A stretch of DNA of 40,716 nucleotides, taken from Armatimonadota bacterium. Lineage in GTDB: Bacteria > Armatimonadota > UBA5829. Both the position numbers and the translations under genes were made by a program. A model generated the notes under the pieces. It was not told the origin of the DNA, did no database searches, and worked only from the letters and a program-made list of their open reading frames with translations. This document shows, piece after piece, positions 24,493 to 33,259 of this stretch. The DNA lies in contig JARYME010000018.1 in assembly GCA_029907315.1 (NCBI GenBank), positions 1-40,716 on the forward strand, read 5' to 3'. Position 1 is the stretch's first letter; every line of letters begins with the position of its first letter.

Positions 24493-27153
24493 ATGAGGTA
24501 CAAGCTCATTACGGCGCTAGCGTGCCTTGCAATCGCGGCGACTTGTGCGCCCTGCTGGGCAGTCAACCTCTTGGTAAACGGTGATTTTGAAACTCCGCCT
24601 TACGGAAACGTGGTAGTTCCCGGTTGGAATTACTGGGGTGCAAGTGTGGACCACTTGTTTGACGGAGTGTTCGACAGCAGTTGGAACGTTCCGCCGCCCT
24701 GTAGCCCTACGGACCCCTCGAATTACGGGCCGCATGGCGGATCGTACTATCTGGGCAAGTATTTCAAGCCTCACACTTGCATCCCGGTCAGCGAAGGCAA
24801 GCGTGGCGCGCTGTACCAGCGCGTTGATGGTTTGACACCAGGCAAGACCTACTACGCACAAGCATGGTTCGTTACGCACCATCCGCACGGAGGCGGCGCC
24901 GGGTTTCGACTCGGCATTGATCCTAACCCAGGAACAGATCCGTCTCCGCAGACGGTTTGGAGTCCGCCATTGGATCCTATTTGGGGTGATAGGTTTGCTT
25001 ACAGCGAAGCTGTCTACCGCAAACTCGAGGCAGCCGCAACGGTTGGCGAATCAGGATCAGTAGCTGTATGGCTGCAGTATACCACGACCAAAAATACCGT
25101 CACCGAACCTCAAATCGTTCAGGTGGACGATGTCCGCCTCGCCGACACGCACAGTATGGAGATTCAGAACATAGACGTGATCGGCGTATCGGCAAACATA
25201 GTGCAGATTACATTCGATACGTTCGATGGACAAAACCCGCTGAGTACGTACGGGTATGTGGACTATGGTCCGACAGCAGCATACGGCACGACCAAAGCCG
25301 ACCCGTCAAATCCCAGGGCGAATCACGAAATCACGCTAACAGGTCTCACGGCCGGCGCAACATACCACTACAGAATACGAGCAACCGCAGCGGACTACGA
25401 AGATGCCTCAACCGTAGACCTAACATTTGTTGCTCAGCCTTCGCTTTATATCAAGAACGTAAAGGCCACTCCATTGGACGGCGGCACCAGCTGTTTGATC
25501 GAATGGGACACTGTAAAGAGTTCGACCGACTCGACACCGGTTCCGTCCGACAGTCGAGTCGACTATGGGCTTTCTTCGAGCTACGGACAGAGCGTGTACG
25601 ACCCGACATTGGTGAGTCATCACGCGATAACTGTCAATGGACTCTACCCGAGCACGAAGTATTACTATCGGGTAGCCTCCGTAGGACCAGGCTATAATGC
25701 TCAGCGCTATCCCAAGCCGCCTACTCTTGCAAGTTTTGTGACTACCCCTGGCGAGGAACTCTTTAACGGCGATTTTGAAATCAGCGTGCCCAATCGTACG
25801 CCCAACAGCGACATTCCGGGTTGGCAGAAAGCGACGGGTATGCCTCAGTGGTTCCGCACTGGTGAATGGTCGATCCCGTCTCAGAGCGGGACGCTCTATA
25901 CGGGCAGCGTGTCTAACTATGGGCTTAACAACTGTGCGCTGTATCAGAAAGTGCTGACCACTCCAGGTGAGGTGCTCTCCTATTCCGTCTACATATGGGC
26001 GCAGGCTTATGGCGCAGGTGATCCTTGTGCAGGCTACCCTCACAGGTTTGGTGAAACCTGCGGCTTGATAGGTATAGACCCAACAGGTGGGGCCGACCCA
26101 TCCAGCCCCAATGTTATTTGGAGTGCGGACCGACAAACCCAGGATTGGCGCAAATACAAGGAACAGGGGCCCTGCTCAAGCGCGGCCCAGTGGCAAAAAG
26201 TGGGTGTGGCAGCAATAGCAAAGGGAAACGTCGCGACGATCTTCCTTAAGACACGCATATGGTATCCGATAGGTTGGAACTTTGTCTGCTGGGACAATGT
26301 TCAAGAAGAACCCTTGGCACAAGTATCCAGCGTTGCGGAAGCGAAACAGCTGCCAAACGACACTCCGATTGATCTGGTCGGGTCCGAACCGCTGGGCAGT
26401 CCCGTTGTGACCTACATTGCCAATCCGAATTATGACCCGGACGACAACGGTGGAGAGCCGTACTTTTACGTCCAAGACCCTGACCGCAAGGCAGGAATCA
26501 AGGTGACGTTGGCGCCTGGGGCAGATTGGCCGAGCTGGCTGGAGGTCGGCAAGAAGGTCAATCTCAAAGGTAGCATTACCTGGGGCAAAATGCGCAACAG
26601 AACATTGACCAGCATGGAAATGAACCAGCAACTGCGACTGGACAAACCCGCAGGTGAGAGGGTGATTCGCGCGCTTGAGATTACTGATACAGGTCAGACC
26701 GGCACAGTCGAGCCGCTGGGTGTTTCCAACAGAGACGTTGCGGCGGGTAGCTCAACCGATCCTTGGTTCACTAATGCGGGCGCCGTCTCTGGAATTGGCT
26801 TGAACACTGTCGGACTGTTGGTTAAGACTTGGGGCCGAATCCTGCGCACTGGCTTTGATAACAACGGCAACAACTTCATAGTAATCGATGACGGCTCCAA
26901 TGTTCCAGGCTATTCTGAGTATCCACCGAATCCCAACCTAACAGGGTTGTATGTGTTCACAGGGCCGTACAGCTTCTTCGGCGAGGTTGGGAAGTTTGTC
27001 GAAGTGACAGGGATCAGTGCCGTCAAGATAGACTATGACTTCGACGATCCGAGCTATCAGATTACACCTGAGGCTATGAAGAACGTGAGAATGATCAAGC
27101 CTGCTGTCACTGAGACCGGTGAGCTGGCGATCACCTTTTTACAAGAAGAATAA
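24493..27153 (+). CDS. Large exported carbohydrate-binding protein: 2 jelly-roll, 2 FN3-like, 2 OB-fold-like domains
   Basis: Perfect ribosome site GGAGGTGA lies 6 bases before ATG 24493. The 886 residues run as signal peptide 1-23; jelly-roll module from NLLVNGDFE (25-215); two FN3-like domains (220-313 and 316-418; YGYVDYG and SRVDYG as in purple-acid-phosphatase N-domains); a second jelly-roll with NGDFE and IGIDPTGG (421-605); and the OB-fold-like pair (about 608-725, then PLGVSN ... GLNTVGLLVKTWGRI ... VIDDGS to the end). There are no catalytic motifs, so a binding role on the surface or in the extracellular matrix is likely. The gene ends in a clear terminator. It is upstream of a related gene at 27227 and downstream of a PEP-CTERM gene. 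Confidence 0.9.
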   Translation: MRYKLITALACLAIAATCAPCWAVNLLVNGDFETPPYGNVVVPGWNYWGASVDHLFDGVFDSSWNVPPPCSPTDPSNYGPHGGSYYLGKYFKPHTCIPVSEGKRGALYQRVDGLTPGKTYYAQAWFVTHHPHGGGAGFRLGIDPNPGTDPSPQTVWSPPLDPIWGDRFAYSEAVYRKLEAAATVGESGSVAVWLQYTTTKNTVTEPQIVQVDDVRLADTHSMEIQNIDVIGVSANIVQITFDTFDGQNPLSTYGYVDYGPTAAYGTTKADPSNPRANHEITLTGLTAGATYHYRIRATAADYEDASTVDLTFVAQPSLYIKNVKATPLDGGTSCLIEWDTVKSSTDSTPVPSDSRVDYGLSSSYGQSVYDPTLVSHHAITVNGLYPSTKYYYRVASVGPGYNAQRYPKPPTLASFVTTPGEELFNGDFEISVPNRTPNSDIPGWQKATGMPQWFRTGEWSIPSQSGTLYTGSVSNYGLNNCALYQKVLTTPGEVLSYSVYIWAQAYGAGDPCAGYPHRFGETCGLIGIDPTGGADPSSPNVIWSADRQTQDWRKYKEQGPCSSAAQWQKVGVAAIAKGNVATIFLKTRIWYPIGWNFVCWDNVQEEPLAQVSSVAEAKQLPNDTPIDLVGSEPLGSPVVTYIANPNYDPDDNGGEPYFYVQDPDRKAGIKVTLAPGADWPSWLEVGKKVNLKGSITWGKMRNRTLTSMEMNQQLRLDKPAGERVIRALEITDTGQTGTVEPLGVSNRDVAAGSSTDPWFTNAGAVSGIGLNTVGLLVKTWGRILRTGFDNNGNNFIVIDDGSNVPGYSEYPPNPNLTGLYVFTGPYSFFGEVGKFVEVTGISAVKIDYDFDDPSYQITPEAMKNVRMIKPAVTETGELAITFLQEE

Positions 27154-27176
27154 GCGACGATCAGGCAAGTCATCCG

Positions 27177-27206
27177 GCGGGACCTCCTTGCGAGGTCCCG
27201 CTTTTT
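27177..27206 (+). terminator. Rho-independent terminator
   Basis: A 10-bp perfect stem (27177-27186 with 27192-27201), 5-base loop and TTTTT (27202-27206) lie 23 bases after the stop of the 24493 gene. Confidence 0.95.
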
Positions 27207-27226
27207 CAGAATGGGGGAAGCAATCG

Positions 27227-29890
27227 ATGCTACACTACAGTTCCAGATTCGCTGTCGTTATAGCAGTGCTGACAATCTTTGGGGTCGCGGTTACTTCAAC
27301 AGCAGTTCTCAGCGGTAGCTTCGGTGGATACGTTGTTGACCCAATGGGCGTCGGACTGTACGAAATGGCGGTCAACTGCAACGACTACGGTAACTCTACG
27401 TGGGGAGGTGCTTATTGGACACCCCCTTCCGGATGGTTTTCATTCTACGGCACACCGGGGACGGTGCACAGCATTATCGCCGACGATCATTTGGGCTGGG
27501 GTACTACGCATGGTTTGAACTTGGCAGACAACGTTTTTAATCACAAGATCTACGCCCAAGCTACATATTTTCAGTATGCACCCACGTGGGACATGACTTG
27601 GCATAGAGGTGTCGCGCAGACCTTTGTCGCCGACGGTAGCTGCATCCTTAAAGTCACTGTGCGGATCGCTTCACCGAGCGCGTCATTTGTGGTATCGGTG
27701 CATAAAGATGGACCTACAGGACCTCAAATAGGTCCAAGTCGAACCATATCCGCAGGTTCGAGCGGTGCGCAGACCGCAGTCTGGCAGCCTGGCGAAGTGC
27801 CAACTACTCCTGGGGAAATGTATTGTGTCAAGGTGGTAAGGTCTGATGGGCAGAGCTTTTCTATATTTCTCGTTGATCCGTTAGTTGACAACGGTGACGC
27901 CTGTCCGGAAGGCTGCCTATGGTGGTTCGACGGCAGCTCTTGGAAGCCAGATTGGGACTGGGACACTGGCATACTCATCGTTTCAGACAGTGCAGAGCTG
28001 TTGTGTAATCTGAACACTGGCAAATGGGGAAAATGGGGTACTCGAATGGTCGGTGCCAGTACATACGGCCAAACATTTGTGGCTCGCGGCACAGGACTGG
28101 TTTCTGCGTCATTCACCGTTGATACATCGGGTAACTACGTAGTGTCGGTTTACAACTACGACGGTACTATCGGTTCGCAGGTCGGTACGTCCAAAGTTTT
28201 GGCTGCGCAGGCTTACAGGGAGTCAAACGGTGTGGTTTGGAGCCCAGGCGAGTTTCCACCTTTAGTTCCGGGAAATACCTATTACATAGAGATAAAGCGA
28301 CAAGATTTGGCAGCATTCGGTATCTACCGAACTAATGACGACGTTTACTCTGGCGGAACGCTCTTTGTGAATCGAATAGCACAACCTGCTTATGACCTCG
28401 CGTCTACCATATACGTCGAATCGAAGTCCGGCGAAGCAACGAAGCGGCAGGTGAGAATTGCGGACGGTTACCCGCAGGTGAGCGGCGGCATAATCTTTTG
28501 GGTTACCGACGTTCCGTCAGATACAAAAGTGGAGTACGCAGTAGGCCGGCCGCCGTATACTCATACTTACTATAGTTCGGCAAAGACTACTTACCACACA
28601 TTCCCGATGACGAATTATTCACTAAACACCGTATACCATTTTCGTGTGAGTTCTGGTGCGCCTTACTATCGCCGTGCCGTGTCGCGCGATTTTGTTTTGG
28701 TAACATCTCCCTCTTGCGACAATCTGCTGTCGAATCCAGGCTTTGAAACTGGAAGTCTCTCGCCGTGGGTTTCCTGGTCAGGAAACGTGCAGGTACACCA
28801 CGGGGAGTGGTTTTGGAACATGCCACCTCGCGGTGGTAATGCTGCTCAGTTTGCACAAAATGGCGGTCCGTACCCAACAACCGGCATCTATCAACGTGTG
28901 CGAGTTACACCAGGAAAGTGGTATCGAGCAGTGGGTTGGTTCGCTTTGTTTCCAACTGAGAGGATCAACGACAAGGATTACCTCAAGTATGACGTGTTCG
29001 GAGACAGTTTTTCGCGATTAATGCAGGCAAGGATAGGATTAGACCCGGCAGGCGGCACCAGCGGCACAGCACCCACGATAATCTGGAGTCGAAATGCTTA
29101 CTCGTTTCCCAACCCAAACGTCTTTCAAGGTAACACGGCTGCTAATTTCCGATACATATGTTTATCGACTATGGCTCAGGCTTCCAGCGAGTATATGACG
29201 CTGTTTACCGCGGTCGACGCAGGAGGATCGCTGTCTTGGAACTGTTGGAGCGTGGATGACTTTGTGCTCCAAGAAATACGGTCCGTGGATCTTCGGTCTG
29301 CCAAGTTAGCTACTGATACGGAAGTACTTATTAACGATGTCATAGTTACTGCGGTGCCTGATCAGGTCGGATCTTATTATGTCGAAAACCAAAGTCGCAC
29401 ATGCGGCATACGAGTGGAAAGCGTTGACAGCGCTGCTATTGGGAACAAGGTGACAGTCATCGGTGGTATTGCAACCAATCCGAACGGTGAGCGCGTTGTC
29501 AAGAACGCGCGGATCCTGTCTGCAGCTGCGAGCACGCCTCTTTGTCCTGTCGGTATGAGTTGTGCTTCGGTAGGAGGCTCGGACTGCTTGGGACTATATG
29601 ACGTTGGCCAGCGAGGTGTCTCAGGTGGCATTGGTCCTAATAATATTGGCTTACTGGTCCGCGTATGGGGTAGGGTGCAGTCGGTTCAGGACGAATCCGG
29701 AAACACCGTCTACTATATCAACGATGGTTCCTTGCCTGAGCATGGTCTGAAACTCGATCTTCATGGGCTGAATCCACCGCCTAATAACAGCTTCGCCTTG
29801 ATAACGGGTATATCAGCTTGCGAATCCTCTGGTACCAGTCTAACAAGGCTTCTAGTGCCGCGCACCCAAGCCGACATCCAGCTCTTTTAG
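27227..29890 (+). CDS. Large exported modular protein with two jelly-roll repeats, FN3-like, NGxFE and OB-fold-like domains
   Basis: This 887-residue protein starts at ATG 27227, preceded by GGGGGAAG. The frame also runs upstream, but through the terminator. After a signal peptide (1-27) is an N-terminal part resembling a carboxypeptidase-regulatory domain (SFGGYVVDPMGVGLYEMAV). Two tandem copies of a beta-sandwich follow, each ending in VVWSPGE/VWQPGE and a TYY/MYC segment. Then come a FN3-like domain (about 405-490), the NPGFETG jelly-roll (about 495-670) and the OB-fold-like pair (about 675-887). No enzyme motif was seen. It is probably read partly from upstream, with no clear promoter in the 20 bases after the terminator. 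Confidence 0.88.
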   Translation: MLHYSSRFAVVIAVLTIFGVAVTSTAVLSGSFGGYVVDPMGVGLYEMAVNCNDYGNSTWGGAYWTPPSGWFSFYGTPGTVHSIIADDHLGWGTTHGLNLADNVFNHKIYAQATYFQYAPTWDMTWHRGVAQTFVADGSCILKVTVRIASPSASFVVSVHKDGPTGPQIGPSRTISAGSSGAQTAVWQPGEVPTTPGEMYCVKVVRSDGQSFSIFLVDPLVDNGDACPEGCLWWFDGSSWKPDWDWDTGILIVSDSAELLCNLNTGKWGKWGTRMVGASTYGQTFVARGTGLVSASFTVDTSGNYVVSVYNYDGTIGSQVGTSKVLAAQAYRESNGVVWSPGEFPPLVPGNTYYIEIKRQDLAAFGIYRTNDDVYSGGTLFVNRIAQPAYDLASTIYVESKSGEATKRQVRIADGYPQVSGGIIFWVTDVPSDTKVEYAVGRPPYTHTYYSSAKTTYHTFPMTNYSLNTVYHFRVSSGAPYYRRAVSRDFVLVTSPSCDNLLSNPGFETGSLSPWVSWSGNVQVHHGEWFWNMPPRGGNAAQFAQNGGPYPTTGIYQRVRVTPGKWYRAVGWFALFPTERINDKDYLKYDVFGDSFSRLMQARIGLDPAGGTSGTAPTIIWSRNAYSFPNPNVFQGNTAANFRYICLSTMAQASSEYMTLFTAVDAGGSLSWNCWSVDDFVLQEIRSVDLRSAKLATDTEVLINDVIVTAVPDQVGSYYVENQSRTCGIRVESVDSAAIGNKVTVIGGIATNPNGERVVKNARILSAAASTPLCPVGMSCASVGGSDCLGLYDVGQRGVSGGIGPNNIGLLVRVWGRVQSVQDESGNTVYYINDGSLPEHGLKLDLHGLNPPPNNSFALITGISACESSGTSLTRLLVPRTQADIQLF

Positions 29891-29935
29891 AGGTCTGGGC
29901 TCGCATCATCTCGAATCGAACGCGTGCAGCAAAAA

Positions 29936-29961
29936 GCCCCAGAAGCTAAGGCTTCTGGGGC
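29936..29961. terminator. Bidirectional terminator between convergent large genes
   Basis: An 11-bp perfect stem (29936-29946 with 29951-29961) and a 4-base loop. The minus strand has TTTTT (29935-29931); the plus strand has a weaker ATCTTGTTT. Confidence 0.9.
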
Positions 29962-29998
29962 ATCTTGTTTGAAGTGTGCGGGCTGTATGCTGGAGCTC

Positions 29999-32335
29999 TT
30001 ACGGCCCCAAGTCCACTATGTCCGCACTGTCGCGCACATAGATCACCCGCACCGGATACTCATCTCCACTCTTGGGTTCCAGTGGTGTCGGATCGTGTAT
30101 TTCGACGCCTGCAACACCGGTAACTAGCAGATAGTTACCAACGCTGTACGGCGCAGTTGCCAGGCCATAATACACCTTCAGACCCGTCACGTGCTGCCCT
30201 GTGTCGTATCGTGTGCCGCCGTCCACTCCGGATCCGTCGTCTATCCAGAATGGACATAGCCAGTTGAACGGGTTCGGTACCCAATCGACTGCCACGCACC
30301 TTCCGAACGTTCTCACCAGGAGTCCTGTCGTGGAAAGACCAACTCCACCAGGAACCGCCGGCTGAATGCCAGATTGGCCGCCGCCGACCGCCTTGTTCGG
30401 TATGCCTACCGGATCTGGTATAGAGCCCATTGAATTGACGGTAATACTCGTCGCAGTAACTTGCGCCTCGTTATTGACGACTTCCGTGTAGCCGACAATG
30501 TCTATCCTATCGCCCACACTGGGAACAGGGCCTTCGTCGGGAAGCCTCACCTTAATGCCGGCAACGCGGTCATCGTCCTCGATGTAGCAGAACGGTGGAC
30601 TTAGCGAGTAAACATAAGTCACCGCCTTGTCTTTCATATCAACCGGCCATCCGGCAGGAAGCTGCTTGCACAGAGCAGCAGACGATGCAACCACGGCTTC
30701 GCCGAAACTCACGTCGTCAAACGCTGTAACATTCCAGGCATCCGCGAATTTGTGTTTGACCTGCAGGAATACGGTCGCAATGTCCTTCTGGGCATCTGCG
30801 AACACAAATATCGGCTGCCAGCCAAGCTGCTCGCCCGTCTGCCAATGCTGCGTGTAGGACCAAGTGTCTCCGGTTATATTCCATACAACTGACGGTGCAT
30901 CCGGGTTGGTTCCACCCAACGGGTCAATTCCTATTCTCACTGAGGTGTTTTGAGGCACGCCGCCTGCGTTCTGTGTCCATATGTAAGCCTGTGCCATGTA
31001 GCGCTTACCCGGAACAGTATAAACTGTCTGGAACAGTGCCGCCCCGTCTTTTCTGTCGTAGCTTGCTGCTGTACCGGCAAAGTGCGTCGGGCTGTGAGCA
31101 GTAAGACCAAAGAACCACGGTCCTTCAATCAAGCCGTCAAACCGCCCGATTTTCCGCCAAGGAGCCAACGTAGGATTGCCGGTTGCATCTTTGGCTTCGA
31201 AGTCGCCGTTGCACAACGTGGGACCGCAGGGCAAACAGGACGTCATGAACGTCATATCCGGCGAGACAGCTGGTGCGCAAGGCGGCGCCTCAGACTTAAC
31301 CGAAAAGTGGTAAGTGGCACAATCGGAAAGGCCGGTCAAGGTTACGCTGTGGTGTGTACCGCTGTCGCCTTGGACAGTGTTGGCATAGGGAGGACCGTCG
31401 TTATCCCAGTAGAGAACAGTGGAAGCAGGCTGGTCAGTGTCCCATTCTATCGTCACAAAGTCAGGACCAGTCGCAGTTACCGTAGGACCACTCGTAATGG
31501 CAACCTGACAAAGCTCCAGCCGAACATTATCCCATAAACTGCTCCAGATACCGCTTCCCCACGCGATGTGGTTTTCGATGAACAGCGTATATGTCCCTGG
31601 TCCTGGAACAGGTATGCTTATGTCGGACCATCCCGGTCCCCAGTAGTTTTGGGATCCTCGGTCTCCATACCACTCCGTGACGGCAGACCGATCGGTTGCT
31701 ACACCGCTTACGAGACCTGCCCTAACTCGGTTGCCTATGTCTGTCGGTACAAAACTCCAGTTTAACGAAAACGCCCGTGCACTGACGATCAACACTCCCG
31801 CGCCGGACGTAACCTCAAAGGTTTGATAAACTCCTCCATTCTTTGGATCGCCCCAGCCCTGGTAACCAACAACCACATCACCGTCTGCCGCACCCTGGTC
31901 GGGAAACAGCACATCGAAAGTTCCTGAACCACCAGGGCAGCCAAAACCAGGCAGGACTGCTTGCCCGCCTTCACCTTGCACGGTGTATCCGTAACGTGTC
32001 CATCCTTCGAGGGTAGCATAGCGGTAGCTTACAAGTACGGTGGCGCCGCTCGGTATGGTGCTGTTGGATGTCCGAGCAATTCTGACGCCGCCACCTATCG
32101 TGTAATCGGTGCCGAACACATACGTTACCGTTTTGTCTTGGTTGGTAACAACCACGCTGCTCGGAATGACTGGTGGATGCGCGAGGTTGACTGCGGCTGT
32201 GCCTGTGAGAACAACGGGTTCGTCGGTCACTTGAAGCGAGGCTTCAAAGCTGGGATTGATGATTTGACCAAAAGCGCCCGCAGCCAAGACCAGAACCGCT
32301 AAGACACAAAGCAACAACTGTTTCGTCTTGACCAT
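29999..32335 (-). CDS. Large exported modular protein: beta-sandwich, FN3-like, jelly-roll and OB-fold-like domains
   Basis: This 778-residue protein starts at ATG 32335, with GGAGG 9 bases upstream. The layout is signal peptide 1-23; an N-terminal jelly-roll split by a beta insertion (24-262; INPSFEAS, DYTIGGG); an FN3-like domain (265-358; TVLYWDNDG); a NGDFEAKD jelly-roll with IGIDPLGGTNPDAPSVVW (365-555); and the OB-fold-like pair (560-650, then PVGIPNKAVGGG ... GLSTTGLLVRTFGRC to the end). It is the mirror-image relative of the 24493 gene. It lies 77 bases after a PEP-CTERM gene with a hairpin between, so the two are probably one transcription unit. Confidence 0.9.
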   Translation of the reverse strand: MVKTKQLLLCVLAVLVLAAGAFGQIINPSFEASLQVTDEPVVLTGTAAVNLAHPPVIPSSVVVTNQDKTVTYVFGTDYTIGGGVRIARTSNSTIPSGATVLVSYRYATLEGWTRYGYTVQGEGGQAVLPGFGCPGGSGTFDVLFPDQGAADGDVVVGYQGWGDPKNGGVYQTFEVTSGAGVLIVSARAFSLNWSFVPTDIGNRVRAGLVSGVATDRSAVTEWYGDRGSQNYWGPGWSDISIPVPGPGTYTLFIENHIAWGSGIWSSLWDNVRLELCQVAITSGPTVTATGPDFVTIEWDTDQPASTVLYWDNDGPPYANTVQGDSGTHHSVTLTGLSDCATYHFSVKSEAPPCAPAVSPDMTFMTSCLPCGPTLCNGDFEAKDATGNPTLAPWRKIGRFDGLIEGPWFFGLTAHSPTHFAGTAASYDRKDGAALFQTVYTVPGKRYMAQAYIWTQNAGGVPQNTSVRIGIDPLGGTNPDAPSVVWNITGDTWSYTQHWQTGEQLGWQPIFVFADAQKDIATVFLQVKHKFADAWNVTAFDDVSFGEAVVASSAALCKQLPAGWPVDMKDKAVTYVYSLSPPFCYIEDDDRVAGIKVRLPDEGPVPSVGDRIDIVGYTEVVNNEAQVTATSITVNSMGSIPDPVGIPNKAVGGGQSGIQPAVPGGVGLSTTGLLVRTFGRCVAVDWVPNPFNWLCPFWIDDGSGVDGGTRYDTGQHVTGLKVYYGLATAPYSVGNYLLVTGVAGVEIHDPTPLEPKSGDEYPVRVIYVRDSADIVDLGP

Positions 32336-32358
32336 TTCTTTACCCCTCCTTTATGGCA

Positions 32359-32393
32359 GCAGCCCGGATCAGTTGCGGTGCGATCCGGGCTGC
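32359..32393 (-). promoter_or_regulatory. Intercistronic hairpin between the PEP-CTERM gene and the large gene
   Basis: A 12-bp perfect stem (32359-32370 with 32382-32393) and an 11-base loop are not followed by T residues on the minus strand. It is more likely an mRNA-stability or partial-attenuation element than a full terminator. Confidence 0.65.
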
Positions 32394-32412
32394 AATCGTC
32401 AAGAGTGTGACC

Positions 32413-33003
32413 TTATCTCCGACGCCGGAGTGCCAAGCCGGCAAGACTGACGAGACCAGTCCCGAGAGCGAGCAAGCTACCAGGCTCGGGCACAACCTGA
32501 AGGTTATCTGCTGCCGTCCAGCTCCACTCCGCGAAGTGAACGATGAAGTTCACCTTCAGCTCGTTCGCACCGATTCCAGTCACCGGAACGCTGAACGAAA
32601 CCCACGGAAACGCGTCCGCCCAGCGGTTCGGGTCTGCATCTCGGGCTACAGACGCGACCACAGTGCCGTTCCAAAGCACTTGAGTCGCAACGTTCCTCCA
32701 AGCGTCTCCGGAATGGGCTGCCGCGTAAATCTCGCCCGTCAACAGGCCGTCTCCAGTGAAGTTGACGATCTGCGTGATACTGCCAAGCGGTCCGCCCCAG
32801 TCGCCGCCCCAGGAACTGATAACGGCCGCAAACGGACCACCCGAGGGTGAAGCGGGCATCCCGAAGTCACCGGGGTTCTTGATGCCCACGCCTCCGCTTG
32901 CGATCCAGCCGTTCAGTCCGTCGTCGAACGTTCCGTTGACCACGCCGGCTTGCGCGCTTGCGGCCAGCACCAGCAGCGCAAGTGATACGAGGACTCTACG
33001 CAT
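32413..33003 (-). CDS. PEP-CTERM sorting domain surface protein
   Basis: This 196-residue protein has a signal peptide (1-19), then a jelly-roll-like domain (GVVNGTFDDGLNGW). The PEP-CTERM tail is the last 26 residues: Val-Pro-Glu-Pro-Gly, a hydrophobic helix and four arginines. The tail closely matches that of the protein at 23706 over its whole length. ATG 33003 is preceded by GGAGG with 8 bases between. A strong promoter lies upstream. The product is probably processed by an exosortase encoded elsewhere in the genome. Confidence 0.92.
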   Translation of the reverse strand: MRRVLVSLALLVLAASAQAGVVNGTFDDGLNGWIASGGVGIKNPGDFGMPASPSGGPFAAVISSWGGDWGGPLGSITQIVNFTGDGLLTGEIYAAAHSGDAWRNVATQVLWNGTVVASVARDADPNRWADAFPWVSFSVPVTGIGANELKVNFIVHFAEWSWTAADNLQVVPEPGSLLALGTGLVSLAGLALRRRR

Positions 33004-33132
33004 CCTTCTTCCCTCCTTTCCTCTTTTGGTTTTTTGCGCTCAGTTGGTGCGTCTTGCATCACGCACCCCCAGCAAACTTGGGGTTCCGACGGAATGCAGG
33101 ACACACCGCCGCGCATTTCCCAGCCACTACCA

Positions 33133-33160
33133 ATATTACTTACGAACACGAATTTGTCAA
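33133..33160 (-). promoter_or_regulatory. Promoter of the minus-strand PEP-CTERM gene
   Basis: On the minus strand TTGACA (33160-33155) and TAATAT (33138-33133) are 16 bases apart, with a leader of about 125 bases. The rest of 33004-33259 shows no gene and no clear terminator for the upstream glycosidase. Confidence 0.65.
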
Positions 33161-33259
33161 TGACTAGAATTATAGGTATAAATACCTGTTTTTTGTTATG
33201 ATCTTCACCCCTTGGTAGTGCGAAGCGCAATTCCTGGCCAATCTCTTGTCTCAAGTGTG

